Origin: CAJWOS01 sp964502005
GTDB lineage: Bacteria > Myxococcota_A > UBA796 > UBA2385
Length of the DNA stretch: 64,000 nt
Direction of reading: 5' to 3'
NCBI GenBank assembly: GCA_964502005.1
Contig: CAZCUX010000010.1
Span: 62,001 to 126,000, forward strand
In this document: positions 1 through 8,170 of the stretch, in pieces
Position numbering within the stretch: position 1 is the stretch's first letter
Layout of the letters: every line of letters starts with the position of its first letter
The notes under the pieces: model-generated
What the model saw: only the letters and a program-made list of their open reading frames with translations
What the model was told of the DNA's origin: nothing
Database searches by the model: none
Program-made: the position numbers and the translations under genes

Positions 1-1
1 C

Positions 2-151
2 GCATGGCTGTCCGCCACGCCCGACTGGATGCCAGAAGGAGGCACCGAGCAGGTCAAGCTCGCGGCTTGGCGGTTTACGTTTTGGGCAAGCTGGGTCGGC
101 ATCGCTGTGGTCGGAGCCGCGCTGGCGGTGCTCGGTCTGCTGTCGACCTAA
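2..151 (+). CDS. C-terminal end of a membrane protein (partial)
   Basis: The frame is open from the window edge to a TAA at 149-151 and encodes 49 residues. The last 25 or so are strongly hydrophobic (FWASWVGIAVVGAALAVLGLL), preceded by a short soluble stretch containing WMPEGGTEQVK. This looks like the terminal transmembrane helix of a protein whose start lies upstream of the window. An ATG at 4 opens another frame, but its product is Arg/His-rich and looks like a shadow. The family cannot be told from this fragment. The next gene is convergent and ends 33 bases away. Confidence 0.55.
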   Translation, partial: AWLSATPDWMPEGGTEQVKLAAWRFTFWASWVGIAVVGAALAVLGLLST

Positions 152-183
152 GACCGACGCTGGGCCATTCGGGACATCCGTGT

Positions 184-1182
184 TCAGCCTGCACGGACCA
201 TAGCCGCAAGTGTCCGTAGCGGGCGCTGTAAGGCATCCAGATGCGCGCGACGGAAGCGAGAGGGGTCTATCCTATCCAACACAACGAGGCGCCCACGCGA
301 CCGGCTGTTGACCTCTAAGACCCACGGCTGGCCATCCCGGTCCAACGCAATATCCACCCCCAGCTCCAGCGCAAGTTCGCCTCCTACCGCCTCGGACAAG
401 CGCGCGCAGACGTGGGAAACCGCGCCCCGCACAGCGAAAAGCGTGTCCGGCGAGAGCACGCCGTCGGCGGCCCCCACCCGCGCGCCCCGCGCCGCATTGA
501 CCACCGGGTCGGCGTCACTTTCCCGCATCACGGCCGGATGCTGCCACCAACCGCCTTCCGGGCTGCGCTGCGCCAGCACCCGGAGCACCCGTCCCGCGAC
601 GCCGTCTGGCGGCGGCACCGCCCATTGCAGCAAGGCCGGGTCGGGCCGACCTTCGACCACGCCCTCGGCCGTCGCGGGGAGGTCGTCCCCTGGACGCACT
701 TGTCGAACACCCGCACCCAACGCACCAAAGCGAGGCTTGTGAAACGCGGTGCCCCAGTCCGATAGCCGTGCAGCGAACTGCGCGGGGTCCACCTCGATGG
801 GGGGCAGCCGCAAGGAGGGGTCCGCCGCCAGCACCTCTTGGCAGCGCACTTTGTCGCGGCACAACAAGGTCAACGACCGGCAATTCCCCACCGGAATCCC
901 CGCAGCCGCGGCATCATCGTGGAGCGCAAGCCAGCCCTGGGGGCGCGACTGGCTGGGATAGCGGTCTTGCACGGCGTCCACCGCCCACTCTCCGGCAATC
1001 CAGCGGTCTGTTGTGGCACGCACACCCACCAAGCGCCCGCCCGACATCTGGTCTCCAAACACCACGTCGATTCCTTCGGCAGCCAGCGCGTGTACGGCTC
1101 GCCCCATCGGGCGGGATGCAGGCGGTAGCATCGAAGATGCCGCATCCACCGGCACCCAGACTCCCAAAACGACGGACTTCAT
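184..1182 (-). CDS. ATP-grasp domain protein (YheC/YheD-like)
   Basis: Encodes 332 residues from an ATG at 1182, preceded by a GGGAG motif; the frame stays open further upstream, but that stretch is Arg/Ser-rich and not protein-like. The middle carries HKPRFGALGAGV, like the Lys/Gly-rich ATP-binding strand of ATP-grasp enzymes. The C-terminal part reads ELGVDIALDRDGQPWVLEVNSRS, the Asp...Glu-x-Asn metal-binding pattern of the fold. The short N-terminal half resembles YheC/YheD (spore-coat-associated) and RimK-like ATP-grasp proteins. Such enzymes ligate a carboxylate to an amine or thiol through an acyl-phosphate; the substrate here is unknown. It is divergent from the nuclease-like gene that begins at 1280. 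ATP-grasp membership is well supported, the subfamily only moderately. Confidence 0.75.
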   Translation of the reverse strand: MKSVVLGVWVPVDAASSMLPPASRPMGRAVHALAAEGIDVVFGDQMSGGRLVGVRATTDRWIAGEWAVDAVQDRYPSQSRPQGWLALHDDAAAAGIPVGNCRSLTLLCRDKVRCQEVLAADPSLRLPPIEVDPAQFAARLSDWGTAFHKPRFGALGAGVRQVRPGDDLPATAEGVVEGRPDPALLQWAVPPPDGVAGRVLRVLAQRSPEGGWWQHPAVMRESDADPVVNAARGARVGAADGVLSPDTLFAVRGAVSHVCARLSEAVGGELALELGVDIALDRDGQPWVLEVNSRSRGRLVVLDRIDPSRFRRAHLDALQRPLRTLAAMVRAG

Positions 1183-1279
1183 GATTCGCTCCCGACTCCC
1201 CGGAAGGAGCTCCCCCCAAAAGTGGTGATTGGACTCTTTCTGTCCGCCATCCAGCGCGTCAACAGAGCATGGTAACCAG

Positions 1280-1777
1280 ATGGCTGGAAATGACCCTCTC
1301 TTGACGGACTGGCTCGCACACCTCCCTGCGGTGTCTGCGGGAGCATTTGCCGTCTTGCTCCTATTTACGGTCCTGCTCGCGCTTTGGTCTCTCTGGTTGC
1401 TGCGTCGCGGGAGCCGCCGGAGCCGGCGCCGCACCCAACGCGCCCAGCGCGGAGAGCAAGCAGCCGAGCGTTTGCTGACGCGCGCGGGGTACCGTATCGA
1501 AGACCGACAGGTCAGCGTGCGGTCGTCGTTTGTGGTCAACGGCGAGGATGTCGCGTTTCTCGTGCGCATCGACCTATTGGTTCGCCGGAAGGGCCGCGCG
1601 TATGTCGCCGAAGTAAAGACCGGATCTTCGGCCCCCGACCCCGCCCATCCGCCCACACGGCGCCAACTCCGCGAATACGCGGCCCTGTTTCCCGACCACG
1701 GAATTCTGCTCGTTGATGTGGAGGCCCAGCAGATTCACCGTATCGACTTTCCCGTGCTGCACGGGCCCAATCCTTGA
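1280..1777 (+). CDS. Membrane-anchored PD-(D/E)XK-like nuclease domain protein
   Basis: Encodes 165 residues starting MAGNDPLL; an in-frame start 17 codons earlier is possible but adds an unconserved-looking stretch. Residues about 15-42 form one transmembrane helix, followed by a strongly basic run (RRGSRRSRRRTQR). The remainder looks like a small restriction-endonuclease-fold domain: GEQAAERLLTRAGY at its beginning, RIDLLVRRKGRAYVAEVKTG giving the D...ExK catalytic pattern, then RRQLREYAALF. Similar domains occur in Holliday-junction-resolvase-like and NERD/YraN-like proteins. The catalytic Asp, Glu and Lys are all present, so activity is plausible. The anchoring next to a basic patch suggests DNA or RNA cleavage at the inner face of the membrane, which is inference. 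Confidence 0.6.
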   Translation: MAGNDPLLTDWLAHLPAVSAGAFAVLLLFTVLLALWSLWLLRRGSRRSRRRTQRAQRGEQAAERLLTRAGYRIEDRQVSVRSSFVVNGEDVAFLVRIDLLVRRKGRAYVAEVKTGSSAPDPAHPPTRRQLREYAALFPDHGILLVDVEAQQIHRIDFPVLHGPNP

Positions 1778-1837
1778 CCTACTCCTGGCTCAAGTGTCCA
1801 CGCGCGGGACCGAAGCCACTAGCGTTGGGAGGAAATT

Positions 1838-3733
1838 ATGTCGCAACAGGTGGACAAGGGTGTGCTACCAGCAGTGGACTCGCAGGTCTACGTTGAGCTA
1901 GAAGCGTGGCGAGACCGTGCGTTGGCACTAGAGCACCAGCTCTTTGAGCTACGGGCGCTGCTCCAATCCGGAAAAGGGTTCTCGCAGATTTTCAAGGTGG
2001 AAGACCTCCTCCACGCGTTTATGGCCGTGTGCCGCGAACGATGTGACGCCACCAACTCGGCAGTCCTCCTCGAAGACGACCTCGACCCCGACACACGGCA
2101 GTTTCGGGTGCGTGCCTACCACGGCATCGCCGACCGCTACGTCGCCCAAGATGGCGTAGAGGAGGAGCTTTACGTCTTCCGTGTCCCCGAAGACGAGGGC
2201 CTCTTTTGGCAAGTGCTCAAGCAAGGCGACGTCACAGGCGTGCGCCAAATGGACGGCACGCCGCGCTTTCCGACCGCATGGCGAAACTGGAACCTGGCGG
2301 TCATGGAGGCCGATGTCTGGATTCCCCTCATGCGCGCAGGAAAGGTCATCGGAATTCTGACCCTCGGCCCGCGCACCGACAACACCCGCATTCCCGAGAC
2401 CGACTACCACTTCCTCAAGGAAATCGCCGACGTCGCCGCTGCATCCGTTAGCTTCACCATCGAGTTCGAGCGCTCGAATCAAATCCTCGACAACATTCGC
2501 ACGCTCTACGACATCAACCAGCAGCTCGCCAACGTCAACGACTTCAAGACCCTCACCATTCAGACCTTGAGCACGGCCGTGGAGGCGATGCGCGCGCAGC
2601 GGGCGAACCTCATGTTGCTCGACGAAGCCACGGGCAAGCTCGAAATCAAGGTCGTCTGGGGCGACATCCCAAAAGCAGTGCGCGACGGCATCAACGAAGG
2701 CCGCATTCGCACCCGCTCGATGGCGCTTGGCGAAGGCGTCGCCGGACAAGCCGGGCAGCTGGGGCGCCCCTTGCGCCTCAATCACCGGTCCAAAATTGAG
2801 CAGTTCAGCACACGGCCGGTCCACTGCATCATGGCCGTCCCGCTCATCCATGGCGGTCGCCTGCTCGGCGTTATCAATCTCACCAACAAAGTCGACGAGC
2901 ACGGCAACGAAGACCCCGTTGGCCGCTACACCGAGCAAGACGAGCAACTGGCGATTGGTCTCGCTGACCAAGCCGCCCAAAACCTTCACAAAGCGCGCCT
3001 CTACGACGCATCCATCACCGACCGCCTCACGGGCCTCAAAAACAACCGGCACTACCAAGAGCAGCTGGAGCGCGCCATCAGCCAAGTCGGCCATGGTTCG
3101 AGCGGCTTCTGCCTCGCTGTCATCGACATCGACAAGTTCAAGAAGTTCAACGACACCTGGGGCCACAAGGCCGGCGACTACGTGCTCACCCGCACCGCCC
3201 GCATCCTCGAAGAAGCGTGTCGCCAAACCGGCCAAGACCAAGCCTTTCGGTATGGCGGCGAAGAGTTTTGCCTCATCCTCAACGACACCACCCTTGAGCA
3301 AGGGCTTCGGCAAATGGAGCTCTTTCGCAGTTCGATGGAGCAAGCCGACCACAGCTGGCACGGCAACCGCCTCAAGGTCACGGCATCCGTGGGGGTGTGC
3401 CACTACCCGAGCCTCGCCGCAAATGGCCGCGAGCTGTTCGAACGCGCAGACAGCGCGCTCTACGTCGCCAAGCAAAACGGGCGGAACCAAGTGCAGGCCG
3501 CAACCGCGACCGACCCCCACCCGACCGTCAGCGACGCCGACGCGCCCGTGCCCTCCCCCGACGAAGCCAGCTCCACAGCACCCGCGCTCAATGGCAACAC
3601 CAACGGCGACGCGCCCGCGAAGCCCGTTCTCGCCCATCGTTCCGACGACATTCACCTGCTGGAAGAAGAGTTTGGGTCTGCCAACCTTCTACCGGTCGAT
3701 GACGACGACCCCCTCGCCGCAATGATGAGCTAA
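1838..3733 (+). CDS. GAF-GAF-GGDEF diguanylate cyclase
   Basis: Encodes 631 residues with a GGAGG ribosome binding site just before the ATG. A short coiled segment (residues 15-45) leads into two GAF-type sensor domains, about 45-190 and 210-375. A GGDEF domain follows at about 380-550, with the active-site GGEEF at 473-477 and the usual TDRLTGLKNNRHY entry motif and DIDKFKKFND metal site. The protein should make cyclic di-GMP in the cytoplasm in response to whatever the GAF domains bind. The inhibitory I-site (normally RxxD five residues before GGEEF) reads TGQD, so feedback inhibition may be weak. The last 80 residues are Asp/Pro/Ala-rich and probably disordered. There is no EAL domain. A strong terminator follows the stop. 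Confidence 0.93.
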   Translation: MSQQVDKGVLPAVDSQVYVELEAWRDRALALEHQLFELRALLQSGKGFSQIFKVEDLLHAFMAVCRERCDATNSAVLLEDDLDPDTRQFRVRAYHGIADRYVAQDGVEEELYVFRVPEDEGLFWQVLKQGDVTGVRQMDGTPRFPTAWRNWNLAVMEADVWIPLMRAGKVIGILTLGPRTDNTRIPETDYHFLKEIADVAAASVSFTIEFERSNQILDNIRTLYDINQQLANVNDFKTLTIQTLSTAVEAMRAQRANLMLLDEATGKLEIKVVWGDIPKAVRDGINEGRIRTRSMALGEGVAGQAGQLGRPLRLNHRSKIEQFSTRPVHCIMAVPLIHGGRLLGVINLTNKVDEHGNEDPVGRYTEQDEQLAIGLADQAAQNLHKARLYDASITDRLTGLKNNRHYQEQLERAISQVGHGSSGFCLAVIDIDKFKKFNDTWGHKAGDYVLTRTARILEEACRQTGQDQAFRYGGEEFCLILNDTTLEQGLRQMELFRSSMEQADHSWHGNRLKVTASVGVCHYPSLAANGRELFERADSALYVAKQNGRNQVQAATATDPHPTVSDADAPVPSPDEASSTAPALNGNTNGDAPAKPVLAHRSDDIHLLEEEFGSANLLPVDDDDPLAAMMS

Positions 3734-3755
3734 GTTCGCCGCTCCGCACCCAAGA

Positions 3756-3781
3756 GGGCACTTCGGTGCCCGTTCTCGTTT
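3756..3781. terminator. UUCG-loop hairpin terminator between convergent genes
   Basis: GGGCAC-TTCG-GTGCCC forms a six-pair stem with a very stable UUCG loop, followed by GTTCTCGTTT. It lies directly after the diguanylate cyclase stop and touches the end of the convergent HEAT-like gene, so it could end the + strand transcript. Confidence 0.75.
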
Positions 3782-4343
3782 AGGGCGCGCGGAGCTGCGC
3801 GCGGACTTCCGCCGGCAGTACGTCGACCATCGAAGGGTCGAGCGCGGCCACAGCACCCGGAGTCGCGCGGATGCTCTCGGCCGCCGCTATCCCCACGCGA
3901 ATGTCAGAATCCGCGAGAACGCTCGTCAGCACGGGCGTTGCCAGCGTCCGGCCCGAGAGACAGCGCGCAGCACCCGCGCGAACCTTGGCGTGGGTGGTCG
4001 ACTGGAGCAACGCGATACACGACGCCGTGGTGCCGTCATCCGTATACAAACCGAGCAACATCGCGGCACGCTCCGCCTCGACCAAAGAGTCGCTCCAGTT
4101 GGCCAGCCACACCAACGCTTCTTGGGCGCCCGTGGTGTGGTCCAGCGTTTCGCGCTTTGGCAAATCTGCGGTATGGTGCGCCGCCAACAATCCACGCACG
4201 GTATCCACCGCAGCCGGCGGAGGGGGCGCAGGCTCCGCGGGCGCGGCCGGCTCGGTCGTCGGCCGGGAGGGCAACGACATCAACCGCGTGGCCGAAGAAT
4301 CCGCCGCATTCAGTGCAGCAACCACCATGAGCATAGTCAACAT
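3780..4343 (-). CDS. Secreted HEAT-repeat-like protein
   Basis: Encodes 187 residues from an ATG at 4343 with GGAG nine bases upstream. A hydrophobic N-terminus (MLTMLMVVAALNAADS) looks like a short signal peptide. It is followed by a Pro/Ala-rich linker (TTEPAAPAEPAPPPPAA) and then alpha-helical repeats of the pattern KVRAGAARCLSGRTL and DIRVGIAAAESIRAT, typical of HEAT/PBS-lyase-like repeats. These folds usually act as protein-binding scaffolds, so a periplasmic or surface scaffold role is likely but the partner is unknown. It could be transcribed with the upstream metalloprotease gene on the same strand, 89 bases away. No catalytic motif is visible. Confidence 0.6.
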   Translation of the reverse strand: MLTMLMVVAALNAADSSATRLMSLPSRPTTEPAAPAEPAPPPPAAVDTVRGLLAAHHTADLPKRETLDHTTGAQEALVWLANWSDSLVEAERAAMLLGLYTDDGTTASCIALLQSTTHAKVRAGAARCLSGRTLATPVLTSVLADSDIRVGIAAAESIRATPGAVAALDPSMVDVLPAEVRAQLRAP

Positions 4344-4432
4344 TGGGTCTCCAGAGGCGGGAAGTCGGACGCCAATCGCCGACGAGACGCATCCACCATC
4401 CCCCCATTCACACGAGGATAGCAGCACACGAA

Positions 4433-5656
4433 TCAGTGCGCGATGACCGAGCGAGACAAGACTTGGGCTTGCGAAGGAGAGACGTCATCCTGGGTGAAGC
4501 CACCCGACACCCAAAACATGAAGTTGGTGCCATCATAGTCACGGCACTCCGCAGCCGAAAAGTAGCGGTCGCCGTTTTGGTCCTGGCTGCGCGGGCAATC
4601 GGGCGTGTCGGAGAGCGACTCCGTACGGGAGCCATCGGACTCGGTGGTATGAAACAATCCGACCTGGTGGCCTGCTTCGTGGGCCATCGTCTCGCCCATA
4701 ATGGTGATGTCAAGCGCACCGGAGCGGTCGCGATGGCCGTCGAGCGCCACAATCACACCCGCACCATCGACACCGGGCAAGCCAAGAGGACCGGGGATAC
4801 CGCCCGCCTCACCCAATGTCCCCGACTCATCGGCGTAATCGTCAATGAAGAACAGGTTGAGGGCCTGGGGGTTGGCGTCGGGCAAGTTGGACTTGCGAAT
4901 GTCGTTGGAGTCGGCGTATCGAAGGTAACGGTCGCCCGAAATAGAGAACAGCGCGACGTTTCCGAGAGCCGGGCCCCCGCCGTCCGACCACACTTCGTCC
5001 ATGCGGGCGAGCGCGGCGTCGAGGTCTTCCTGGTACAAACGCGTGCTCCCGACGACCACGACGTTGACGTCGATGGTGCCACGGCCTGCGTCGGCTCTGC
5101 GCGTGACCATCTTGAGGACGCCGTCTTCGCCTTCAAGGTCTTGCAACGAGGCAGGCTGCACAAACAAACAACCGCCGCCATCGGGCAAGGTGCCCGGCGT
5201 AATCGGCATCGCGACGGTGCCGCCCAACACACCCCAGTGGTAATACGGCTCCGACCACCAACCGCCGGGTGCTTCGTCGGAAATCGTTGCATCGATGAAG
5301 ACGTCGTCGTTGAGGCCCCAAAACGCAAAGCCAGTGCGCTTGCCCGACTTCACGACAGTCGCGGAAACGCCCGTGACATCGGGCTGAAGGTCGAAGGTAT
5401 ACACCGGCCCCACAGACAGCCCCGCTTCGTTGGACCACTCGAAGGTGAAGTCAAACGAGTCGACGGCGAAGCCGCCATCTTCGCCCAGCATCGCGCTCGC
5501 AGAGTCGCAGTTCGGCACCTCGCGCCCTTCGGTGTCGACCGTGCCGCTGCTCATTCCGCCGCGACCGCCACGCTTTCCCGAACCGAGTGTACAACCGGCG
5601 ACCAACACCAAACACAACAATCCCACACCGGGGCGAAACGCGGAATCAAGGTTCAT
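4433..5656 (-). CDS. Zinc metalloprotease lipoprotein (metzincin motif)
   Basis: Encodes 407 residues. The N-terminus MNLDSAFRPGVGLLCLVLVAGC is a lipoprotein signal with the lipobox LVAGC, followed by a Gly/Arg/Ser-rich tether. The catalytic signature HEAGHQVGLFH at residues 326-336 matches HExxHxxGxxH: three His zinc ligands and the catalytic Glu. The later NFMFW could be the Met-turn of metzincins, such as the pappalysin/cytophagalysin group. The ~320 residues before it are rich in beta-type segments and match no domain I recognise. The mature enzyme is expected on the periplasmic or outer face of the envelope, cleaving peptides or proteins. The open frame extends 140 codons further upstream but without signal-like sequence, so the lipoprotein ATG is preferred. 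Confidence 0.85.
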   Translation of the reverse strand: MNLDSAFRPGVGLLCLVLVAGCTLGSGKRGGRGGMSSGTVDTEGREVPNCDSASAMLGEDGGFAVDSFDFTFEWSNEAGLSVGPVYTFDLQPDVTGVSATVVKSGKRTGFAFWGLNDDVFIDATISDEAPGGWWSEPYYHWGVLGGTVAMPITPGTLPDGGGCLFVQPASLQDLEGEDGVLKMVTRRADAGRGTIDVNVVVVGSTRLYQEDLDAALARMDEVWSDGGGPALGNVALFSISGDRYLRYADSNDIRKSNLPDANPQALNLFFIDDYADESGTLGEAGGIPGPLGLPGVDGAGVIVALDGHRDRSGALDITIMGETMAHEAGHQVGLFHTTESDGSRTESLSDTPDCPRSQDQNGDRYFSAAECRDYDGTNFMFWVSGGFTQDDVSPSQAQVLSRSVIAH

Positions 5657-5964
5657 TCGACACTCCACACGGTCCGGGCAAGTTGGCGGTCCAATACCCC
5701 ATGACTTCCCCATCGTACAGCGCCATTTTGTACCCACGGGCGAGAACAGTCCGCGCAATTTCCTGGACAACCCGTGACCATGGGCAAGGCCACCGCGCGG
5801 GGCCCGAGACGCGCGCCGAACAATCTGCGGTGCGCCCTTCATGCCCCGTTCCGTCAACGCGGAAGCGGTCAAGTCTTCCCCCCGTCGATGCAAAAATCGT
5901 CGCATCGGTGTAGTCTTCGCGGGTTGTCGGTTGACGTCCGCAGTCCTGTTTATTGGATGGTTGT

Positions 5965-7974
5965 ATGGCCCTGTTCCAGCCCGCTCCCCAAAACCAAGCC
6001 GATGTCGACGCTTGCCGTCCGCTCGACATTGGTCCCGAACAAGTCCTCGAAATGGACGAAGCCACTTGGTACGCAAAGGTGTACCGCGGGGACAGCGTGC
6101 CCCAGCTCACCGTGCGCGCCGTCCTCATGGGCTCGGGCCTCGGGTTTTTGTTGGCGTTCACCAACCTCTATATCGGCCTCAAGACCGGTTGGGGATTGGG
6201 CGTTGCTATCACCGCCTGTATTTTGTCCTACGCGATTTGGACGACCCTCGAAAAGGCCGGCGTCGCCAAAACGCCGATGACCATCCTCGAAAACAACTGC
6301 ATGCAATCCACGGCTTCGTCCGCCGGCTACGCGACCGGTGGCACGATGGTCTCGGCTATCGCAGCCTTGTTGATGCTGTCCGCCACGCCGGAAAATCCCC
6401 AAGGAGCACACCTTCCCTGGCCGATTCTCACGCTCTGGACGCTCTTCCTGGCGATTCTCGGCACCGTCATCGCGATTCCGATGAAGCGCAACCTCATCAA
6501 TCGCGAGCGGCTGCGCTTTCCGTCGGGTGTCGCGGCCGCCACCACCCTCCAGTCGTTGTACTCGGAGGGCACCGCCGCGATTGCCAAGGCGAAGATGCTG
6601 TTCGGGAGCGCGATGTTTGGCGCGATTTTCCCGCCGTTGATGGAGATTCCTCTTCGGACCAACGCCGACGGCGAAAAAGTGCCCCTCTTGGCGGCAGACT
6701 CGCCCATTTTCGACTGGTTGCCGGGCCGCGGGACCCACATCGCAGAGGACGGCACCACCCACGCCTGGAAGCCCTCCGAGTGGACGCTCGTGTTCGACCA
6801 CAACCCGGTCATGATTGCGGCGGGCGCAATCGTCGGGATGCGCGTGAGCACCTGGATGCTCATCGGCGGCCTCACCCTCGCTTACGTTGTGGGCCCCCTC
6901 GGCTGGGACGCCGAATGGACGAATGCCGCCGGCGAAGTCGTGCGGGCCACGAGCAAGCCCTGGAAGGCCTGGAAAGAAATCGGCCTATGGCTGGGCGTGC
7001 CGATTTTGGTGTCGAGCGGATTGTTGTCGTTTGCCGCACAATGGCGGACGATTGTTCGGGCTTTGCAGGGATTGACCGGAAAGTCCGCCGACGCCGGTCT
7101 TCCCCATGAAGCACAAGCCGCGAAGGTCGAAGTTCCGGGTTCGTGGTTTGCGATTGGCGGCCTCGTCGCTGGTTCTGGCGTTATCACCGTTGCCGCGTTG
7201 TACTTCGATGTGCCTGTGGTCTACGGCATTCTCGCGGTTGCGATGACCTTCTTCTTGTCGCTCGTGGCCTGCCGCGCCACCGGCGAGTCCGACATCACAC
7301 CGGTGGGCGCGATGGGCAAGCTGATGCAGCTTACCTACGGCGTCCTCATCCCCCAGTCCACCACCGCAAACCTCATGACGGCGAGCATCACCGCCTCCGC
7401 AGCAGGCTCCGCCGCGGACTTGTTGAACGACCTCAAGAGCGGCTACCTCCTCGGCGCGGACCCCCGCCGGCAGTTTTTGGCGCAGTTTATGGGCATCTTC
7501 GCCGGCACATTGGCCACCGTGTCCGGGTTTTACCTCTTGGTTCCCGATGCGACGGTGTTGACGGGCGTAGGTGAAAAAGCGCCCGAATTCCCGGCTCCCG
7601 CCGCGCAAGCCTGGGCCGCGGTCGCCGAGCTGTTCCGCATGGGCATCGAGAACATGCACCCCATGCACCAACAGGCCATTGTGTTTGGCATCATCATCGG
7701 CGTCGCGATTACGCTCCTCGAAATGTTTGCGCCCAAGAACATCAAGCCGTGGCTGCCCAGCGGCACTTCGTTTGGCATGGGCCTGATTCTGCCGTTCCAG
7801 TACCCACTGTCGATGTTTATTGGCTCGGTCATGGCGACGGTGCTCGAAAAGACCAAGCCCCAGCTCGCCAAAGATGCGATTGTTCCGGTTAGCTCCGGCA
7901 TTATCGCTGGCGTGAGCATCATGGGCGTGGTGGTGGCCTTCCTCAACAATCTTGTGTTGAGTGGCGGCCACTAG
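5965..7974 (+). CDS. OPT-family oligopeptide transporter
   Basis: Encodes 669 residues starting MALFQPAPQ; another ATG four codons upstream is possible. About 14 hydrophobic segments span the length. The family hallmark is visible near residue 100: ENNCMQSTASSAGYATGG, within the conserved early region of OPT proteins. Later signatures include MTFFLSLVACRATGESDITPVGAMGKLMQL and TANLMTASITASAAGSAADLLNDLKSGYLLGADPR, both strongly typical of bacterial OPT transporters. It should take up small peptides (or peptide-like metal chelates, as in some relatives) across the inner membrane using the proton gradient. It stands alone, divergent from the metalloprotease lipoprotein whose products it could import, but that link is only by proximity. 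A strong hairpin terminator follows. Confidence 0.92.
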   Translation: MALFQPAPQNQADVDACRPLDIGPEQVLEMDEATWYAKVYRGDSVPQLTVRAVLMGSGLGFLLAFTNLYIGLKTGWGLGVAITACILSYAIWTTLEKAGVAKTPMTILENNCMQSTASSAGYATGGTMVSAIAALLMLSATPENPQGAHLPWPILTLWTLFLAILGTVIAIPMKRNLINRERLRFPSGVAAATTLQSLYSEGTAAIAKAKMLFGSAMFGAIFPPLMEIPLRTNADGEKVPLLAADSPIFDWLPGRGTHIAEDGTTHAWKPSEWTLVFDHNPVMIAAGAIVGMRVSTWMLIGGLTLAYVVGPLGWDAEWTNAAGEVVRATSKPWKAWKEIGLWLGVPILVSSGLLSFAAQWRTIVRALQGLTGKSADAGLPHEAQAAKVEVPGSWFAIGGLVAGSGVITVAALYFDVPVVYGILAVAMTFFLSLVACRATGESDITPVGAMGKLMQLTYGVLIPQSTTANLMTASITASAAGSAADLLNDLKSGYLLGADPRRQFLAQFMGIFAGTLATVSGFYLLVPDATVLTGVGEKAPEFPAPAAQAWAAVAELFRMGIENMHPMHQQAIVFGIIIGVAITLLEMFAPKNIKPWLPSGTSFGMGLILPFQYPLSMFIGSVMATVLEKTKPQLAKDAIVPVSSGIIAGVSIMGVVVAFLNNLVLSGGH

Positions 7975-8045
7975 TTCCGCGACGCGCGCGCCGACAAACC
8001 AGGGCCTTTGGGGCGGCGCCGACCCTCCCATCGCGCCCACCAAAC

Positions 8046-8073
8046 CGCGGGGCATTTGCCCCGCGCTTTGCTT
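8046..8073. terminator. Hairpin terminator after the OPT transporter gene
   Basis: CGCGGGGCA and TGCCCCGCG are perfectly complementary around a minimal loop and are followed by CTTTGCTT. This sits between the convergent OPT and FG-GAP lipoprotein genes. Confidence 0.7.
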
Positions 8074-8106
8074 CAGAACATCGGCTTACACGCGCAGTTG
8101 GCAAAA

Positions 8107-8120
8107 TGAATCGCGATTCA
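8107..8120. promoter_or_regulatory. 14-bp palindrome TGAATCGCGATTCA
   Basis: A perfect 14-base palindrome with the half-site TGAATC, located between two convergent gene ends. Closely related sites occur at 17060 and 17241. The dyad symmetry is typical of a dimeric DNA-binding protein site; no regulator is identified and the position away from any promoter is odd. Confidence 0.35.
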
Positions 8121-8170
8121 GTGCAGCGGGGCTACCATAGGAACCGCGATGCAGCGCAAGAACGGACCCG

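Noticed and set aside
1949..3655. Long minus-strand frame opposite the diguanylate cyclase
   Set aside because: High-GC coding DNA often leaves the opposite strand open. The product lacks domains, while the + strand gene has GAF and GGDEF motifs.
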